Part shown: piece by piece, positions 1 to 12,431 of the stretch | How the letters are laid out: each line of letters begins with the position of its first letter | Numbering within the stretch: the stretch's first letter is position 1 | From: Nilaparvata lugens | Lineage: Eukaryota; Arthropoda; Insecta; Hemiptera; Delphacidae | Assembly: GCF_014356525.2 (NCBI RefSeq) | Contig: NC_052505.1 | Location: 9,364,171 to 9,428,170, forward strand | DNA: 64,000 bases | Reading direction: 5' to 3' | Program-made: the position numbers and the translations under genes | Notes under the pieces: generated by a model | The model's database searches: none | What the model was told of the DNA's origin: nothing | The model's input: the letters and a program-made list of their open reading frames with translations, nothing else

Positions 1-3000
1 AAACATGTTAACAAGACAACCTGAAAGCCGGCTTTTAGTCAGCTTACTATTTTTCGACTACTAGTTACGATCCAGCTAGCTGCAAATGTTGAAAATTTTC
101 ATAAAAAGAAGTCAGAAATAGTGGAAAACCACTGAAGTCACCAGTTTCGATGAAAATAAGCCTTTAATGAAATACCTATTTCAGTGATCGTACGAAAGTT
201 TTTTGTAAGAATATGCATTCATTAGTCCTGACTACTTCTAATAGTAATGACTAGTCAAATATACAACAATATCAATACGATGGTAATAAAAGACCACCAA
301 TTTACTATGGGATTTCCCCGTTATTATTTATTTGGTAATATAAAAAGACATTGGACAAATTACAAGTAGTTTCCCTCGAGGTTTTGGAAAAATCAATACT
401 AATGAGAATGAGTTTTTCTATTATTGCTGAGGGTGAAGTCCTCATAGCACTTGTGCTAGGTTGAAGACTACCTCTCCCCAAGTTTTTTAAGTACAGTTCA
501 AGTCACGAAGCCGGAATACTACAGTACTTATTATATTAGTTGTTGATCTATTACTTACTATTTAAAAGGAATAATAATCTATAAATCTCCGGTAACAGGG
601 CAAAGAACAAAATTTCATGCAAACACTAACTTACCGAATTTATTTTTAACAAAATCAAAAGATTCTCTCCTTGAATACCTGGTGGTATTACATGATCCAT
701 GGACAAAACCATTAGACTATGAACCATAAACAGTTATGGATTTTTGTGTAGTTGAAAAGTTTATATTGTGGTAATTATTCATGTTAAATAAAAATACTAA
801 GAAAAGGATTTCACATAATTATTTGACCATGGATATTCTAGAATGAGTTTGATGATGATATCGAAACCATAAATTTGATACCTAGAAATTGAGAAGGATG
901 TCTCAAATCTACTTCTCTCTCTAGGACTGGCCTTGAAGTGTGTAGGGGGCTTTACCTTCACACAGCAAAGATTTTCTCAGGTGATCAACTACTACCGTAA
1001 CTTCAAAATAGTTCAAATATTTTCTTCGAATAGAATACAATCTTCATAAACATTACATTGAACTCACATCATGATTTAGCCTCGACAAACTAAATGGAGT
1101 TTCTCATTCTCACGCCCTCAAATCGATTAAGAAATCCACAATAGCATTTTTCCACCTGCTCCCCCAATCTGCATCCCTTCTCTTCCATTCAGAAGATCAA
1201 GCTATGAATTTCATCTTTGGTGCTATTTCTACCCAGGTTTTAAATAGATTTCGTCCACATACAGTCAACCCTCTTTTCTTGAAATCGATTTCAGACCACC
1301 TCAACCCTATTCTTCCCATATTGTGGCTTCGATCAAAATCCTATTGCAGTTGTTACAGTTTCAGAACCTACACCTTCTTAATGCGGCTAGAAATACCTTA
1401 TGGTTTATATTGACCTAATTATTTCTACCACAGAGCAATAACTTGAGATCAGATAAGCTAATGGGATAAGAGAATGGTTAAAGAGAATAAGAAAATGACT
1501 TTCCAGGGCCAGAATCACAATACGTACACAACAATAATATAATAAATAAGTACCACACAGAACTTTGTTTTGACGACAGCAGGACATGGGCGTATTCAAT
1601 GCATTGTTTTATATTCCAGGTTCTACTTGCAGAGTGTGGCTTCATTTAGAACAGTAAATGTCATGTGACATATAAATCAACCCATAATCATTGAACTTTT
1701 TATCGCTTATATTCAAGGAAATAGCTCTCTGACTTTGTTAGACGACTTCATGTTCTAGAGATTAATTTAGGAAGGTCAATTTCACTTCTTACATTTATAG
1801 TGTTGTTTCTATGAGCTTGTGAATACAAATAATTGCACATTAGAATTTTTGGCTGAGATGATGCCCACATGAGCCCTAGACTTGTGCGTGAGTAATTAGA
1901 GGGCTGATAATGAGAAATGAATTAGCCAGAATCTTTAGGTGGAGTACGAAGCTATGAACTACCGGGAAATAGGGCTTTTATGAATTCTGTTTATGGAGCT
2001 GACTTGAAGCATTCACCCTTCAAGCGCCAAAATCTAGAGTACGGCGAACTTCTAATATGAGTGATCAGAAAGCTACAGAAAAGATTTTACTTACTAAGTA
2101 ATAAGATAAGTTTCTCTTGTGTGATACTATATTTTATATTGATTCTTCATGTTACTAGCTCACAACATAGTTATTATATCAACAAATATAATTTGTTCTA
2201 TTATTTCATCTTGTTTGCTTCTTAATTGTAATTGTAATTCGAATCCAATACTAATGAAGCCATTTTTTATACTTAAAAATACGGTACCACCAATGAAAAT
2301 TTTCAATGGAACACATTATTTGAATAAATCAATTCCACTGTAGATTTATACATCTTCTAAAGTAAATAACCAATCTAAAAATGTGCTCTTTATTATTCTA
2401 GTTGCTTAAATAAATAATTACTAATAAATTACAGTAACTTTCAATCACAATAAAGATGTGATTTCATTGTTATTGATAATGTATCATTTACAATGAAGAA
2501 ATCATCCTCTTCATCAACGGATTACTTATCACTCTGGTATTACGTACAAAACAAAATAAACAGAGTATGGTATGCCAAATTCCATTGATAACTCATACTA
2601 CTTCCTGTTGATAAGAAACTATGTAGCGCTTCAATGAATAGTAGATTTCAAATTCTGGACAAAACATTTTAATGATTAGTTCATGCTTGTTACTGTATAT
2701 TTGCATCTACAAAATTATTACTAAAAATTGAAAGTTGATTGAATAAAATATAAGTAACCTATAATAAAACTTATAATAATCTTTAAAAAAAGAAGGAATT
2801 TCAGATAAAACATATTCGTAAAAAGCCTCGGCTAATAGTAGTGTTTTTACGAGTGGAAGCAAAAGTGCTAAACTCATGAAGGCATAGACTATTTTTATGA
2901 TATGACATTTTCACAGTTCCTCATATTATAAAAAATGCACAAATTATAAAGTCAATTCACAAATGAATTTTTATATGTAGAAGTTTGATATTTTATTACG

Positions 3001-3053
3001 ATATTCATTTTGTAGTTGAACTATTAGTGATACAATTTTCCATAACCAAAGTA
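1..3053. other. AT-rich unique DNA, no gene seen
   Basis: I see only short AT-rich reading frames here, most starting at non-ATG codons, without coding-like composition or splice context. One small dispersed fragment is visible: a stretch near 1855-1900 (GATGATGCCCACATGAGC, then a block ending CTTGTGC) recurs at about 3325-3360. It is too short to classify. Confidence 0.5.
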
Positions 3054-3274
3054 CTATAGTGAGGTCCACGTTATAATGACAGTATTTGATTAACCTCGAT
3101 GTTGCTATCCTTGTCTATCATTCGACAAATCAGGTAGTACTATACTTATCTAGTTTTGCAACGATGCCAAATCTGTTTTTGACAATGGAGAAATATAATT
3201 AATAAGGGCAGAGAACAGGCAACGCTGTTGTTCTTACTTTATCTACTGCCATTATAACGTGGACCTCACTATAG
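3054..3274. mobile_element. MITE with 25-bp perfect terminal inverted repeats, mariner-like
   Basis: The element starts CTATAGTGAGGTCCACG and ends with the exact reverse complement. The terminal repeats are about 25 bp and identical. TA dinucleotides sit at both ends, as expected for Tc1/mariner-type insertion at TA, although the flank is ambiguous because the repeat itself begins CTATAG. There is no open reading frame, so it is non-autonomous. A second, longer member of the same family lies at 12432-12797 and shares both the ends and subterminal sequence. Confidence 0.85.
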
Positions 3275-3606
3275 AATAAAATTATTATGAATCCTTCAGA
3301 TTGGGGATGATTTTTTTCATTGCGGATGATGCCCACATGAGCTTTTAGCTTGTGCATATGACATAATATATTTATTTGAGGAGTAAGTATTACTGTAAAA
3401 TAGAGCTTGATTCTGATTAAGCTAGGCTATACAAAAAAAAATAAAAAAATAAATACCTGTAGGTATTAAAATCTATTGCACTGCAAAAAAATTTTAAATT
3501 AAGATTTGTAACATTGGGAAAATTTACTTCATAGCTTTGTAACGTGCATAAAAAATATAGATATTGTCTCGGTATCAGAATTCAATTAACTTAGTCAAGA
3601 AATAGT

Positions 3607-3746
3607 GCCGGTTGCACAAATTTAAATTTTAATTGTGATTTAATTCCACGAGAATCAATCATGGAAGCGGTCTTAACAAAAAGATCTGATTGTTTCTAGT
3701 GAAATTAATCACGTTTAAAATTTAACTGGCTTTTGTGCAACCGGGC
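3607..3746. mobile_element. 140-bp hairpin MITE (GCCGGTTGCAC family)
   Basis: The left end GCCGGTTGCACAAA and the right end TTTTGTGCAACCGGGC are inverted repeats, and the complementarity continues inward through a TTAAATTTTAA block. Two diverged copies lie inside the larger dispersed repeats at 23557-24182 and 29237-29924. A further end fragment (AAAGTGCAACCGG) lies near 3803. The solo copy shows that this is a separable unit. I could not define a target duplication. Confidence 0.75.
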
Positions 3747-3819
3747 TTCAGAATTTAAAACAATTGGAAATAAAATCAAATGAAAATAGACCACAAGGCC
3801 CAAAGTGCAACCGGTTTCA

Positions 3820-4795
3820 TTTTGAAACCTATTTCAACTTTAAAAACATGCTGCAAAAGAGTAACTTACTGTATGATGCTTTTACATTTAAAAACGTACA
3901 GAGAAAAAAGTAAGTAACTGGGTTAAAACAACAATAACAGAAGGTGAGGAGGTAATCAATTGAACTTCTTCTTCTTTCTCTCTGCCCTGCTTGTGCCTCA
4001 CAGCGTCGGGGTAGGTAATCAATTAAACTTTAGACTTAAATTGAATTTTTGTTGGTTTTTGTGAAATAAACAAATAAGTCAATAATATCATATTTTTTAG
4101 GATCATTAATATCAAATGTTTTATGATGAAAACTCTCCGCGCAAAACTACTGTTGTATTTCAGTTTTAGCTTAGTGAAGGTTAGATTTTTGAAATGGTTT
4201 AGTGTTGCTTCCTAAGTTAGCATAGCATATTAACTTACCGTGCTGGATCCAATATTTTTTTCTTCTTTACATTCCATTTCAAGATTTTTTTAAGTGATGT
4301 ATCAATAAAATCTAAACCAGAATATTCTATGTTGTTGAACTTATGTTGCCTTCTTGAAGAGAGAAGAGAGTGAACTAACAACAAACCGGTTATAACTCAA
4401 CTTGTTAGGTTATGGTAGCCTACTCAGGCAGTAAGTAAAATAACAACATACTGTAGTTCTAAGTTTTTTGTAGAAAACAAGCTAAAAGTAAATAGAAGTA
4501 GATTTAGATTCAAGTATGATGGCAAAGACATACCTGTTTTGAAATTTGATTGGAAAGGTTTGTGAAGTAATCCAAAAGTCTGGTACAATCCGTAGCACAT
4601 CACTTTTGAAACGCAGATCAACAAGACGTAGGGAACAAACTGAACCAACTTTATACACACTTCAGCCGTTCAAACTGATTGTTGCACGTTGAAAATTCAA
4701 TTACACACCAAAACACACAATGATAAATAATAACACTGTAATGTCAAGAACATCGCGTAGTTTTGTAACGGCAACGAAAAGTTGAGATTTTGTTC
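3820..4795. other. AT-rich spacer without a recognisable gene
   Basis: The only frame of note is a minus-strand frame at 4424-4660. It resembles a signal peptide but opens with GTG, so it was not called (see rejected items). The rest is AT-rich with no inverted or tandem repeats I could define. Confidence 0.4.
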
Positions 4796-5130
4796 GACAT
4801 GGCGCTGTCCAGCAAACTAACCAAACAACTCGGCAGACGCACGCTAGCAGACTGACTGGCGAAGCAAGTTTTCAGTTTTCAGTTCTCGTTCAGTTGGCGT
4901 TGTTGGCAAGCGCTGTTGCCAGTTTCCAACCTCCGCTCCGCCACTACTTCACCTCATCCATCTACTACAATCATCATCATCATCATCATCACCTGCAGCT
5001 AATCCCAACTCCCAAGGAAGACTCCAAACCACGTTCGAGGAAGAGACTTCTTGGTTGAATATTTACCTGTCGACTACCTGACTCGTCTTCAAACCTTTCT
5101 CACACCCCCGCTCCATACCAGTAGACGCCA
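4796..5130. promoter_or_regulatory. GC-rich island, possible promoter or 5' exon
   Basis: This stretch is clearly richer in G, C and CpG than its surroundings. It contains repeated TCAGTT pentamer-type initiator matches (about 4870-4892, plus-strand sense), an ATG in a good context at 4799 that opens only an 18-codon frame, and a (CAT)n run near 4966-4990. This fits an arthropod promoter or 5' UTR, but no downstream coding exon is identifiable on either strand, so the call is an inference from composition and initiator matches. Confidence 0.25.
4966..4991. repeat. (CAT)n microsatellite
   Basis: About eight consecutive CAT/ATC units lie inside the GC-rich island. Confidence 0.85.
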
Positions 5131-7042
5131 AAAATAGGCCCCAATCAATTAAGTTTAGTTTCGTTGGCCTCCATAAACTAAACTGTTCACACTCATATTT
5201 AATGCCAGGGAAAGAGAAACTACCGAACCAAACTTAACACCTTTGAGGACGATTGACAGTTATTTACTACGATTTCAACTGCGATAGTGTATTCTACAAC
5301 AATGTTTGAAACCTGTTATTGATGTAGGTCTGCACCAAAAATAGAAGCTCAGACTGCTATCCAGTAACCTAATCTTACCATATAATGTAAAATTGGTAAT
5401 TTTAATAATTTGTTGGTGGAACAACATTTCTGTATATCCTGGAGCAATAACTGTTCAAATTTTGTATCCTAAAGCAATAAGGTTTGAGAGTCAAGAATAA
5501 CTCAACAAAAAGTTATTTACTGTATGTGTATATTCTAAATAATTGAAAAATCATAAGCATTATTAATAGATTGTTTAGCTTAGATCAGATTATTTACGGT
5601 GGAAAATTTATTTCGGTTCCATAGATTGTTGCAATTCATCTAAAAACTCCAATTCCAATCATACATTTTGTATTAATAACTTGCATTTAGGTATTTACAA
5701 GTAACTTACTAGCTTAAAAGAATTACAGTAATTCTTTAGAAAGAATGCTCATGTCAGCAGCAACCTAATTTATTTTCCATAAGAAAATACACAGTGAAGA
5801 ACCGTTGTTAAATTTGGACCAATAAATTACATTCTTCAAAGAGCAATCAGTATACAAAGTGCAATCATTTATTTATTCGGATAAACAACTACAATAACAT
5901 ACTACATTCAAAAACATACAAACTACTATATTCAAGTCGTAATAAAATGGATACAAATTTATTTCGATTCTGATAGATGAGTATCAGATGAATTTCAGAG
6001 ATCAGCAGCCCTTCGAAGAGGCTGTAACTTAAGGTGGAGTCGTAAGTTAATATCGCCTCATATAACATTAGAACTTGAGAGTCTGAAATCAAGGCAAGAT
6101 CAAGGATAAGGAAGTTACATTAAACGATCAGCCGTATTTTCAGTGATCTGCACCCAAAATGTTATTAAGCTTCCGTTATTTCATAATTTCACCGCACAAT
6201 TGAGCCTTGCGCTTCAATATCAGATTTCCAACCATTGTACAGTTTGATATGAATGTGAATCCAGAACCCAGTTACTTCTACCAGAGAAAATGGAATGCCT
6301 ATTACGATCCTCTCTGTTTCTACACACAGAAATGTAATTTAATATACAAACATGATTCTATCAGAGTATTTCCAATTCTAATAATTAATTATTGAGCTTG
6401 ATATTGAGACAGACTGATTGATTTCAAAGTCAATGCTTATTGCTCGTCGCATTCTCTACTCAATTTAGAATTAAGATGAATTAATTATTGAGACGTAAAA
6501 AGGAAATTCTAATAACGAACAAGATCAAGCGACAGAGAATGAGGAATGTTCCGAACGTAAATTAGAAGAAACAGATGAAAATGTATAATCATTTTATGAA
6601 TATATAGACACAAACCACAAAAATTGATCAATTTGTTGAACAATGTGATAATGGAACTGAATTCCTCATTTTCTACTGACTTATTCCACTAAGATTATCA
6701 CTAGAAACAAAGCTGTAAATTAATAGAATAATTTATAAGGGCTTGAAGCTCAATTATTACCAACAGATTTAAACCCATAGAAATACTTATATTGAATAAT
6801 ATTTAACGTGAATAATCAATACAATTGATCTTGATTGAACTCCCAATCATGACAAAGATTAATGAGTAAATGAATTGATCCATAGACAAATATAACCATC
6901 TCCTCTTGCTCACATTATCAGCTTGTGGTTGTTTGTAAATTTTCGGCTCAAAAATTCCTTTTTAATTCAATATTATTGAAATTATTAGTCTTTCAAGTGG
7001 TTTTTCTTGGCTTTCTAACAATATTACTAAATAACTCTTGTG
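5131..7042. other. AT-rich spacer, nothing recognisable
   Basis: I see no inverted repeat, tandem array or coding-like frame. The short frames at 5889-6092 and 6207-6395 have ordinary AT-rich composition. Confidence 0.4.
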
Positions 7043-7065
7043 TTTGCCGACATTATGCTATTCTA

Positions 7066-7149
7066 GCCTATGAGGGCGGTTTAGATGATTTTATAGCAGC
7101 TTCTCCAAAAGCAATATCCTACATAACCAACCTGGACATCCAAGATTGA
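7066..7149 (+). CDS. possible terminal exon fragment, unidentified
   Basis: After an acceptor-like sequence (TGCTATTCTAG) the frame reads AYEGGLDDFIAASPKAIS and then YITNLDIQD and a TGA stop. The 27 codons have a protein-like composition unlike the surrounding AT-rich frames. Upstream, the same frame stays open but reads as low-complexity hydrophobic sequence, so an exon beginning near 7066 is more plausible than the whole 225-bp frame, which would need a GTG start. I do not recognise the protein. It could equally be a chance frame. Confidence 0.22.
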   Translation, partial: AYEGGLDDFIAASPKAISYITNLDIQD

Positions 7150-8071
7150 CTTGATTATTTCCTTGTGCATGTATACACTTTCCTTCGTCATATATTTTTG
7201 TTTGTATGCTATAACCTAGATAGATAGTTTTGTTTTATCTATTTTTTTTATCAAGCTGACAAAGGTCAAAGACCTAAATATTTTTGTGAATTTATGTGTG
7301 TGTGTCTATGTGTTTGCCATAAGCCAATAATAATAATATAAGATTACTAAATTCAAAATTGTTATCATTTGTCAATAATTATTCTCAAGGAGTCCAGAAA
7401 TGTGAAGTGCGTGACGTACACATAACCTTTCAGACTTCATTATCATTGTAATTTGGAAGAGAAATAGTACAAGCTAAGCCCAGTTATCATTTTACAGGGT
7501 AGGATATCTATTATTATAGATCATTGTAATAATTATGTTAATAAATAACTGATTAATTGATAACCATGATATATTATATAAAGACAATAGTCACATTAAC
7601 TGCAACCAGAGTTCTACTATTTCTTATTCTTGAGAATCTTACTATCCTTTTCTCTATGCTGCAACTGAACCTTTCATAGCGGTGCTTCAGAGACAGAGAG
7701 GGCCCACAAGAGCCGAAAAAACGAAGTGGAAAACAGTAGAAATAAGACAGCTCCATCATCGCCCTCATTTGCATTCATCATGTTTTCTTCTCCTTCCGAG
7801 TCATAGTTTTCGAAACAGTCATCCTTCCCAACAGCTCCCAGCTCCCGTTCGTGTCTCTTCATTCGTAAAACGCGTTTTCTTCCTTCTTTCGTTCTATTAA
7901 TTCTCCTTTTGCTCGCTTCACCCACATCCCACTCATTCTGATCGTTGTTCGACTGAACAAATAACTGTTCTTCGATTCCAATCAACCGTTCTGATCACAT
8001 TCAGTGATCCTAAAATCCAATCATCAATATGATTGCTAAGAGGTTATATTCGATCCATCGTCAATAGGCTA
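7150..8071. other. spacer with a GC-moderate patch
   Basis: Between about 7670 and 7985 the composition is more balanced and both strands carry frames. The minus-strand frame includes a charged stretch after an internal ATG (MKRHERELGAVGKDD and then an acidic run), but it ends in a hydrophobic tail and has no splice or homology support. It may be transcribed sequence. I do not call it a gene. Confidence 0.3.
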
Positions 8072-8417
8072 CAATCCAATTTCAAAAAAATCTTCTATAT
8101 TTCATTAGCCTTCAATCTGAATTATTCCATTTATTCACACAATCAAAAAATCAAACCAATGATTATGATAGGAGTGAATCAACAGTATTAAACCCAAAAC
8201 TGCTTCTCTCACAAAATTTGGTATTTGCTATCATATAGTCGCTGCAATCCAATTTGAAAAAAAAACTATTATTCATTAGCTTTCAATCTGAATCATTTCA
8301 TTTATTCACATAATCACAAAATCAAATCAATAATTATGATAAGAGTGAATCAATAGGATCAGCCTCTAGCCCAAAACTGCTTCTCTCCCAAAATTTAATA
8401 TTTCTTACAATGAGGTA
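8072..8417. repeat. two-unit tandem duplication, about 173 bp per unit
   Basis: The sequence beginning CAATCCAATTT at 8072 recurs at 8245 and the similarity persists for the whole unit, including the ATTCATTAGC, TTTATTCACA, AGTGAATCAA and AAACTGCTTCTCTC blocks. The units differ by scattered substitutions and small indels, so the duplication is not recent. A harbinger-type MITE begins 7 bp after the second unit. Confidence 0.85.
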
Positions 8418-8423
8418 ATCTTA

Positions 8424-8795
8424 GGGCCGGTTTCCGAGCTCGGGATTTGGCTAAGTTCTAGACTTTAAACAGCTGGAGTCAGAAAATTGCCTTCCGAAAC
8501 TGGGCGTAGTCGTAGTCATTGGTAAAGTCACGTTTGAATTAAATTTCGAAAAACTGGAAAATTGAAAACAAAATAAAATAAAGAAAATAGTGTAAAGTTT
8601 CAGCTACTATGAATTATTTAGAGATGCTCCATTTCTTCAAGGAAAAACGTTTCCAATAATATAGAAATAAGAAAATAAACACTGCAACTACTGTTATAAA
8701 ATCTGCGATTACGCCCCGATTTGGAAAACCAATTTTCTGGCTCCAGCTGTTTAAAGTCTAGAACTTGGCTAAATCCTGAGCTCAGAAGCTGGCCC
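8424..8795. mobile_element. MITE with about 88-bp TIRs and TTA target duplication (PIF/Harbinger-like)
   Basis: The ends GGGCCGGTTTCCGAGCTC and its imperfect complement are extended by a long matching block (AGTTCTAGACTTTAAACAGC) present on both arms. TTA flanks both sides (8421-8423 and 8796-8798). A 3-bp TTA/TAA target duplication is the hallmark of PIF/Harbinger elements. The 190-bp centre has no ORF. Confidence 0.85.
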
Positions 8796-9283
8796 TTAAT
8801 GATACCACTTCTTATAATATACTATTATGAACTCCTATTTTTTATCATGTTCTGAAATAACAAATATGAATCCTGAAAGCAATATCACAATATGGACTCT
8901 TCGAATAATATTTTATGTATCCCTTAGGTTGACCTGATCGATTCGGCCTCTTACATGACTAAACGACTGTTTCCATGCAGCTGGGAACGACGGATTTACG
9001 TGTCCAACTGAAATACTGCATTGGCCCAAAGAAATTATATTGGCCGGCCAGATATCTAATGTGGGGCCTTTAGGTCCACAAGTGCTAGCGTCTCAACTTC
9101 TCGATTACGGAAAATTCCAATATTCTATGTTTTAGTGCTATCTAGTACATAGTCAAAGAAACTATAGAAGAAGATCATGAGGGTAGATTTTGGAATAACT
9201 TGAAATTTAGTTGAAAGGTAGAAAATCAATTATCTACTGTATTGGAGAACAAATGACCAACTTTGAAAAATACCTTTCAACAG

Positions 9284-9493
9284 AGTCCATCCCTTGAGTT
9301 ATGAATCCATGAGAACAATCCATATGAAAATATTATACAAGAAACCGATTTCAAAGAAGCTTAGTGAGGTAGATTATTTCCAATTGTGCAATGCTCTAGG
9401 AAAAAATATTGGAGCAGATATTGCGCTCGATCTCATGTCGGAGTCGCGTTTCCAGAATAAAACAATCAGTGAAACCATCCGCGAAATGAAATA
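9284..9493 (+). CDS. candidate terminal coding exon, unidentified protein
   Basis: A polypyrimidine-CAG acceptor-like site (CCTTTCAACAG, ending 9283) opens into a frame running about 69 codons to a TAG at 9491. The last 45 residues look protein-like: SKKLSEVDYFQLCNALGK, then NIGADIALDLMSESRF and KTISETIREMK, with balanced charge and helix-like periodicity. Third positions are less AT-biased than in chance frames nearby. An ATG-only reading would begin at 9309. I recognise no domain. No poly(A) signal is obvious just downstream. It is the best coding candidate in the first 50 kb but remains unproven. Confidence 0.35.
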
Positions 9494-10212
9494 GCATTAG
9501 TGCATTACGATAGTGAGCAGAACTGTTATTTGGAATCCTTTCCTTTCCCATTACTGCACTTCCTGTGCTTTGTTCTAGCTATAGCCTACGGTCACATTCG
9601 ATGGTTCGGAAAATACAAAAACAGAAATGAATGGAAAAAGAGTTTTCCATTCTTACTTCAGGATTGGTGAGTTTTATAGGTTATATTCTCGACTGTCATC
9701 ATGTTGGGCGTTACTGTCATCTGGTGCAAAGGTGACTTTTCACTTTGTCGTTCCAAATCACTACTAGCTACTGTAGTTTCACTAATTGTTTTCCACTCAC
9801 CGTGAAACACGGTCACCCGCTTTTCCTGCTCAACTCAATGTCCATCATTTTCAGCAAATCTACTGGAAAGAAGGTTTGCAATTGACGACTGAGAGTTACC
9901 GAGAGAGATCAGCTTTCCCAGTTCACATCAAGAAAATCAAGAAAATACTAGAAATTCTATCTCTAGCACAATAGAATGTAAAGAAAAAGAATTTGGAAAA
10001 AAGGATACATACTCTGTGAAAGTCTAGTCAAAGATTTGAGAGTTTATTTAATGTCGAATACTTGCATAGTTTATCAATAACCTACTCATAAGCGTATCAT
10101 GAATCTTGTTGTAGACTGTATCAAGTCGATTCAGTCATGTTGTTGACTTAAATAATAATAATTGCATTTATCAAGAGCAGACTGGTAAACACGACATAAA
10201 TGTAATTTTTTT
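9494..10212. other. spacer, nothing recognisable
   Basis: This is moderately AT-rich. The frame at 9786-9974 starts with TTG, shows no splice context and is not called. Confidence 0.35.
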
Positions 10213-10363
10213 TCCATTTCGGATGGTCACGTCAAACCGTCGGTCCCGGCTGCCCAAAAAGCAGTCGTTAGGTCATGTCAGAAGCCCTGAAATTGATCAG
10301 TTGCGACCTGAAAACTCTGACACCAGACCTGAGCCATCCAGGTCACTCGATATTATTATTATT
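10213..10363 (+). mobile_element. 3' end of a non-LTR retrotransposon or SINE with (ATT)n tail
   Basis: The block begins with a GGATGGTCACGTCAAAC then CGTCGGTCCCGGCTG module and ends GACCTGAGCCATCCAGGTCA, followed by a short (ATT)n tail. Short tandem tails are typical 3' ends of insect non-LTR elements. The first 50 or so bases match the reverse complement of the element at 13641-13776, but the 3' parts differ. No reverse transcriptase reading frame lies upstream, so this is a 5'-truncated or non-autonomous copy. Confidence 0.65.
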
Positions 10364-10448
10364 TTCTATTTCGATAATTTAAAATGAATTTGGATGTATT
10401 TTTCAATAACAAATGATAAAGAAATGTAATATAAATATGAAGTACCTA

Positions 10449-10681
10449 TATTCAAATTAATAAAAACAATATAAAACTTGTAGTATCCTCTTATTGAAAC
10501 ATTTTAAAAACTTTAAAACATTTTAACGACTAGTTTCGATCTACTTTGGCCATTTTAACTTCTAATTTTCAAGTTAAAATGGCCAAAATAGGTCGAAACT
10601 AGTGTTTAAAATGTTTTAAAGTTTTTAAATGTATTAATAAATGGTATTACAAGTTTTATACTGTTTTTATTAATTTGAATA
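10449..10681. mobile_element. near-perfect foldback element, about 230 bp
   Basis: The left arm from TATTCAAATTAATAAAAAC and the right arm ending GTTTTTATTAATTTGAATA are complementary over almost the whole element. The inner part is a second, tighter stem around ACTAGTTTCGA / TCGAAACTAGT with a GGCCATTTTAACTT arm and a loop near 10565. A transcript would fold into one long hairpin. The ACTAGTTTCG motif recurs at 16470. The transposon family cannot be assigned. Confidence 0.85.
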
Positions 10682-10800
10682 AAGTAGCCCATATATGTGA
10701 AGTGATTTTAACTTCTCAAACTTGAAATTATCCAAGTAGATTCTGTATGAAATCTGCAAGCGTAAGTTTATTTACTCAACATCAATGAAACATTTTATTA

Positions 10801-11218
10801 TTGACCGAGCGAAGTGAGGTCTAAAATTCAAGTCGACGGTTTAGCATTTCTCTTAATGTTTAAATGTTTGAATGTTTATATGTTTATATGTTGCGCATTT
10901 ACGGCGAAACTCGGTAATAGATTTTCATGAAATTTGACAGGTATGTTCCTTTTTTAATTGCGCGTCGACGTATATACAAGGTTTTTGGAAATTTTGCATT
11001 TCAAGGATAATATAAAAGGAAAAAGTAGCCTTCTTCATACGCCAATATTAGAGTAAAAATCAGACTATAGAATTATTCATCATAAATCAGCTGACAAGTG
11101 ATTACACAGATGTGTGGAGAAGCCAGTCTATTGCTGTATTTCCATAAGGTCTATAGTTTCAATCAGGTACTTGTGGATGAGAATACTGCGTGAGGTCTAC
11201 TGTTCACAGAACTACTAG
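10801..11218 (+). mobile_element. dispersed repeat ending in CTAG before T, Helitron-like 3' end
   Basis: The stretch begins near GACCGAGCGAAGTGAGG, has a run of ATGTTTAAATG-type near-repeats (10855-10895), and ends ACTACTAG immediately before T. CTRR before T is the usual Helitron 3' end, and the GAGCGAAG-rich termini resemble other end sequences here (for example 24160-24178). The 5' border is uncertain and no hairpin is obvious near the 3' end, so the class is tentative. There is no coding capacity. Confidence 0.5.
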
Positions 11219-12431
11219 TTTTTAAATAATTTTTATTACTATTACAAGAAAATTCTACTTTTATGTATCCTAAGTTTACTGAACAAATACGATGGAATAA
11301 ACAACTAAGTCAGAATCAATTCATCTTGAATGGATTAGTATTCATTCTTTTGTTTTCTCTTCTGAACAAGTTCTCATTGTATCTATTATTTTCAGTTTTT
11401 ATTCCAGTGAAATTAATTGGTTCACTTGATCAGCTCCAACATAAACTAAAATTAAATAAACTGAGGAGCACAGGTGTCGGTAATTCTTTTAAAGCATTAA
11501 AACGTTTTCAACACATATAATAACCGGTGAAATCTCATAACCAATGTTCATAGGTTGTATTACATAATTTCCTTCAACACACATCGATTTGACAAAAAGA
11601 TGCAAAGATAAAATAATGTTGTCTGGATCGAGAGAAAGCAATCGATGGAGAAACTTGCCAGAGCAGGTTGGGCCCTGGAGGCCACAGACAGGGCAAGGCA
11701 ACAAGTAGAATTTCAGGAAGCTTGGACTTCGATTACTAAACAAGACTTTATTTATTCATTCTCTCACTCATTCATTCATTGGTTGCTTGGCTTGTTTCCG
11801 AAGCGAAGAGAAAACAAAACCGGGTAGCTAAATCATGAAAGGAGAATTCCCGCTGAGGATAATTTCTCCTGGTGATCAAACGCTAGACGATTCTTTTGCT
11901 CCACCAGTAAACCTCGATCACCCTGAATCAATAAATCTCGGCCGCTTCTCAAATTTTCTAATTCGTTCGATAAACATCTTTCTCCAACCCGACTTTTCAT
12001 TACGATCAGGTTGAACGATCGATGATAGCACTGTACTTATCGATAGTACACTTCTTATATCGACAGCAAAGTACTTGGCACTTGCTCTCCGACAGACTAA
12101 TAATTTTAGAAAGCGTAAAAGACTCGCATATTTACAACACAGAGTAACATATTAATAACAGGACAAACGATCAACTGCATAAATAATCAACTGGTTATGG
12201 CTAGCTACCCAGCCGACTGTAAGTAATCAATGTTTTCATCATTAAACACGAATAAATTCAGACCACACTTGAACAAATTTATAGACTTATGAAATCGTTG
12301 GAATGAGATTATCACACATGATGATTAAATATAAAATATGCAGAATTCAACCTATAGTAATAAATCTTTTCGATATTGCAACATTCCTTCATTAGCTTCA
12401 CATCTGTATTATTGGTGGACGGTATTTTGAC
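11219..12431. other. spacer, nothing recognisable
   Basis: Reading frames at 11263-11520, 11489-11743 and 11645-11827 overlap on both strands without splice signals or recognisable domains. No repeats were defined. Confidence 0.35.

Noticed and set aside
4424..4660. Minus-strand frame with a hydrophobic N-terminus and a CAG/GTATGT donor-like site, looking like a secreted-protein first exon
   Set aside because: The frame opens with GTG, not ATG; the only internal ATG comes after the hydrophobic stretch. No downstream exon was found.
7674..7985. 103-codon minus-strand frame with acidic and basic patches
   Set aside because: Opens with TTG, no splice or domain support, and a frame of similar length lies on the other strand.
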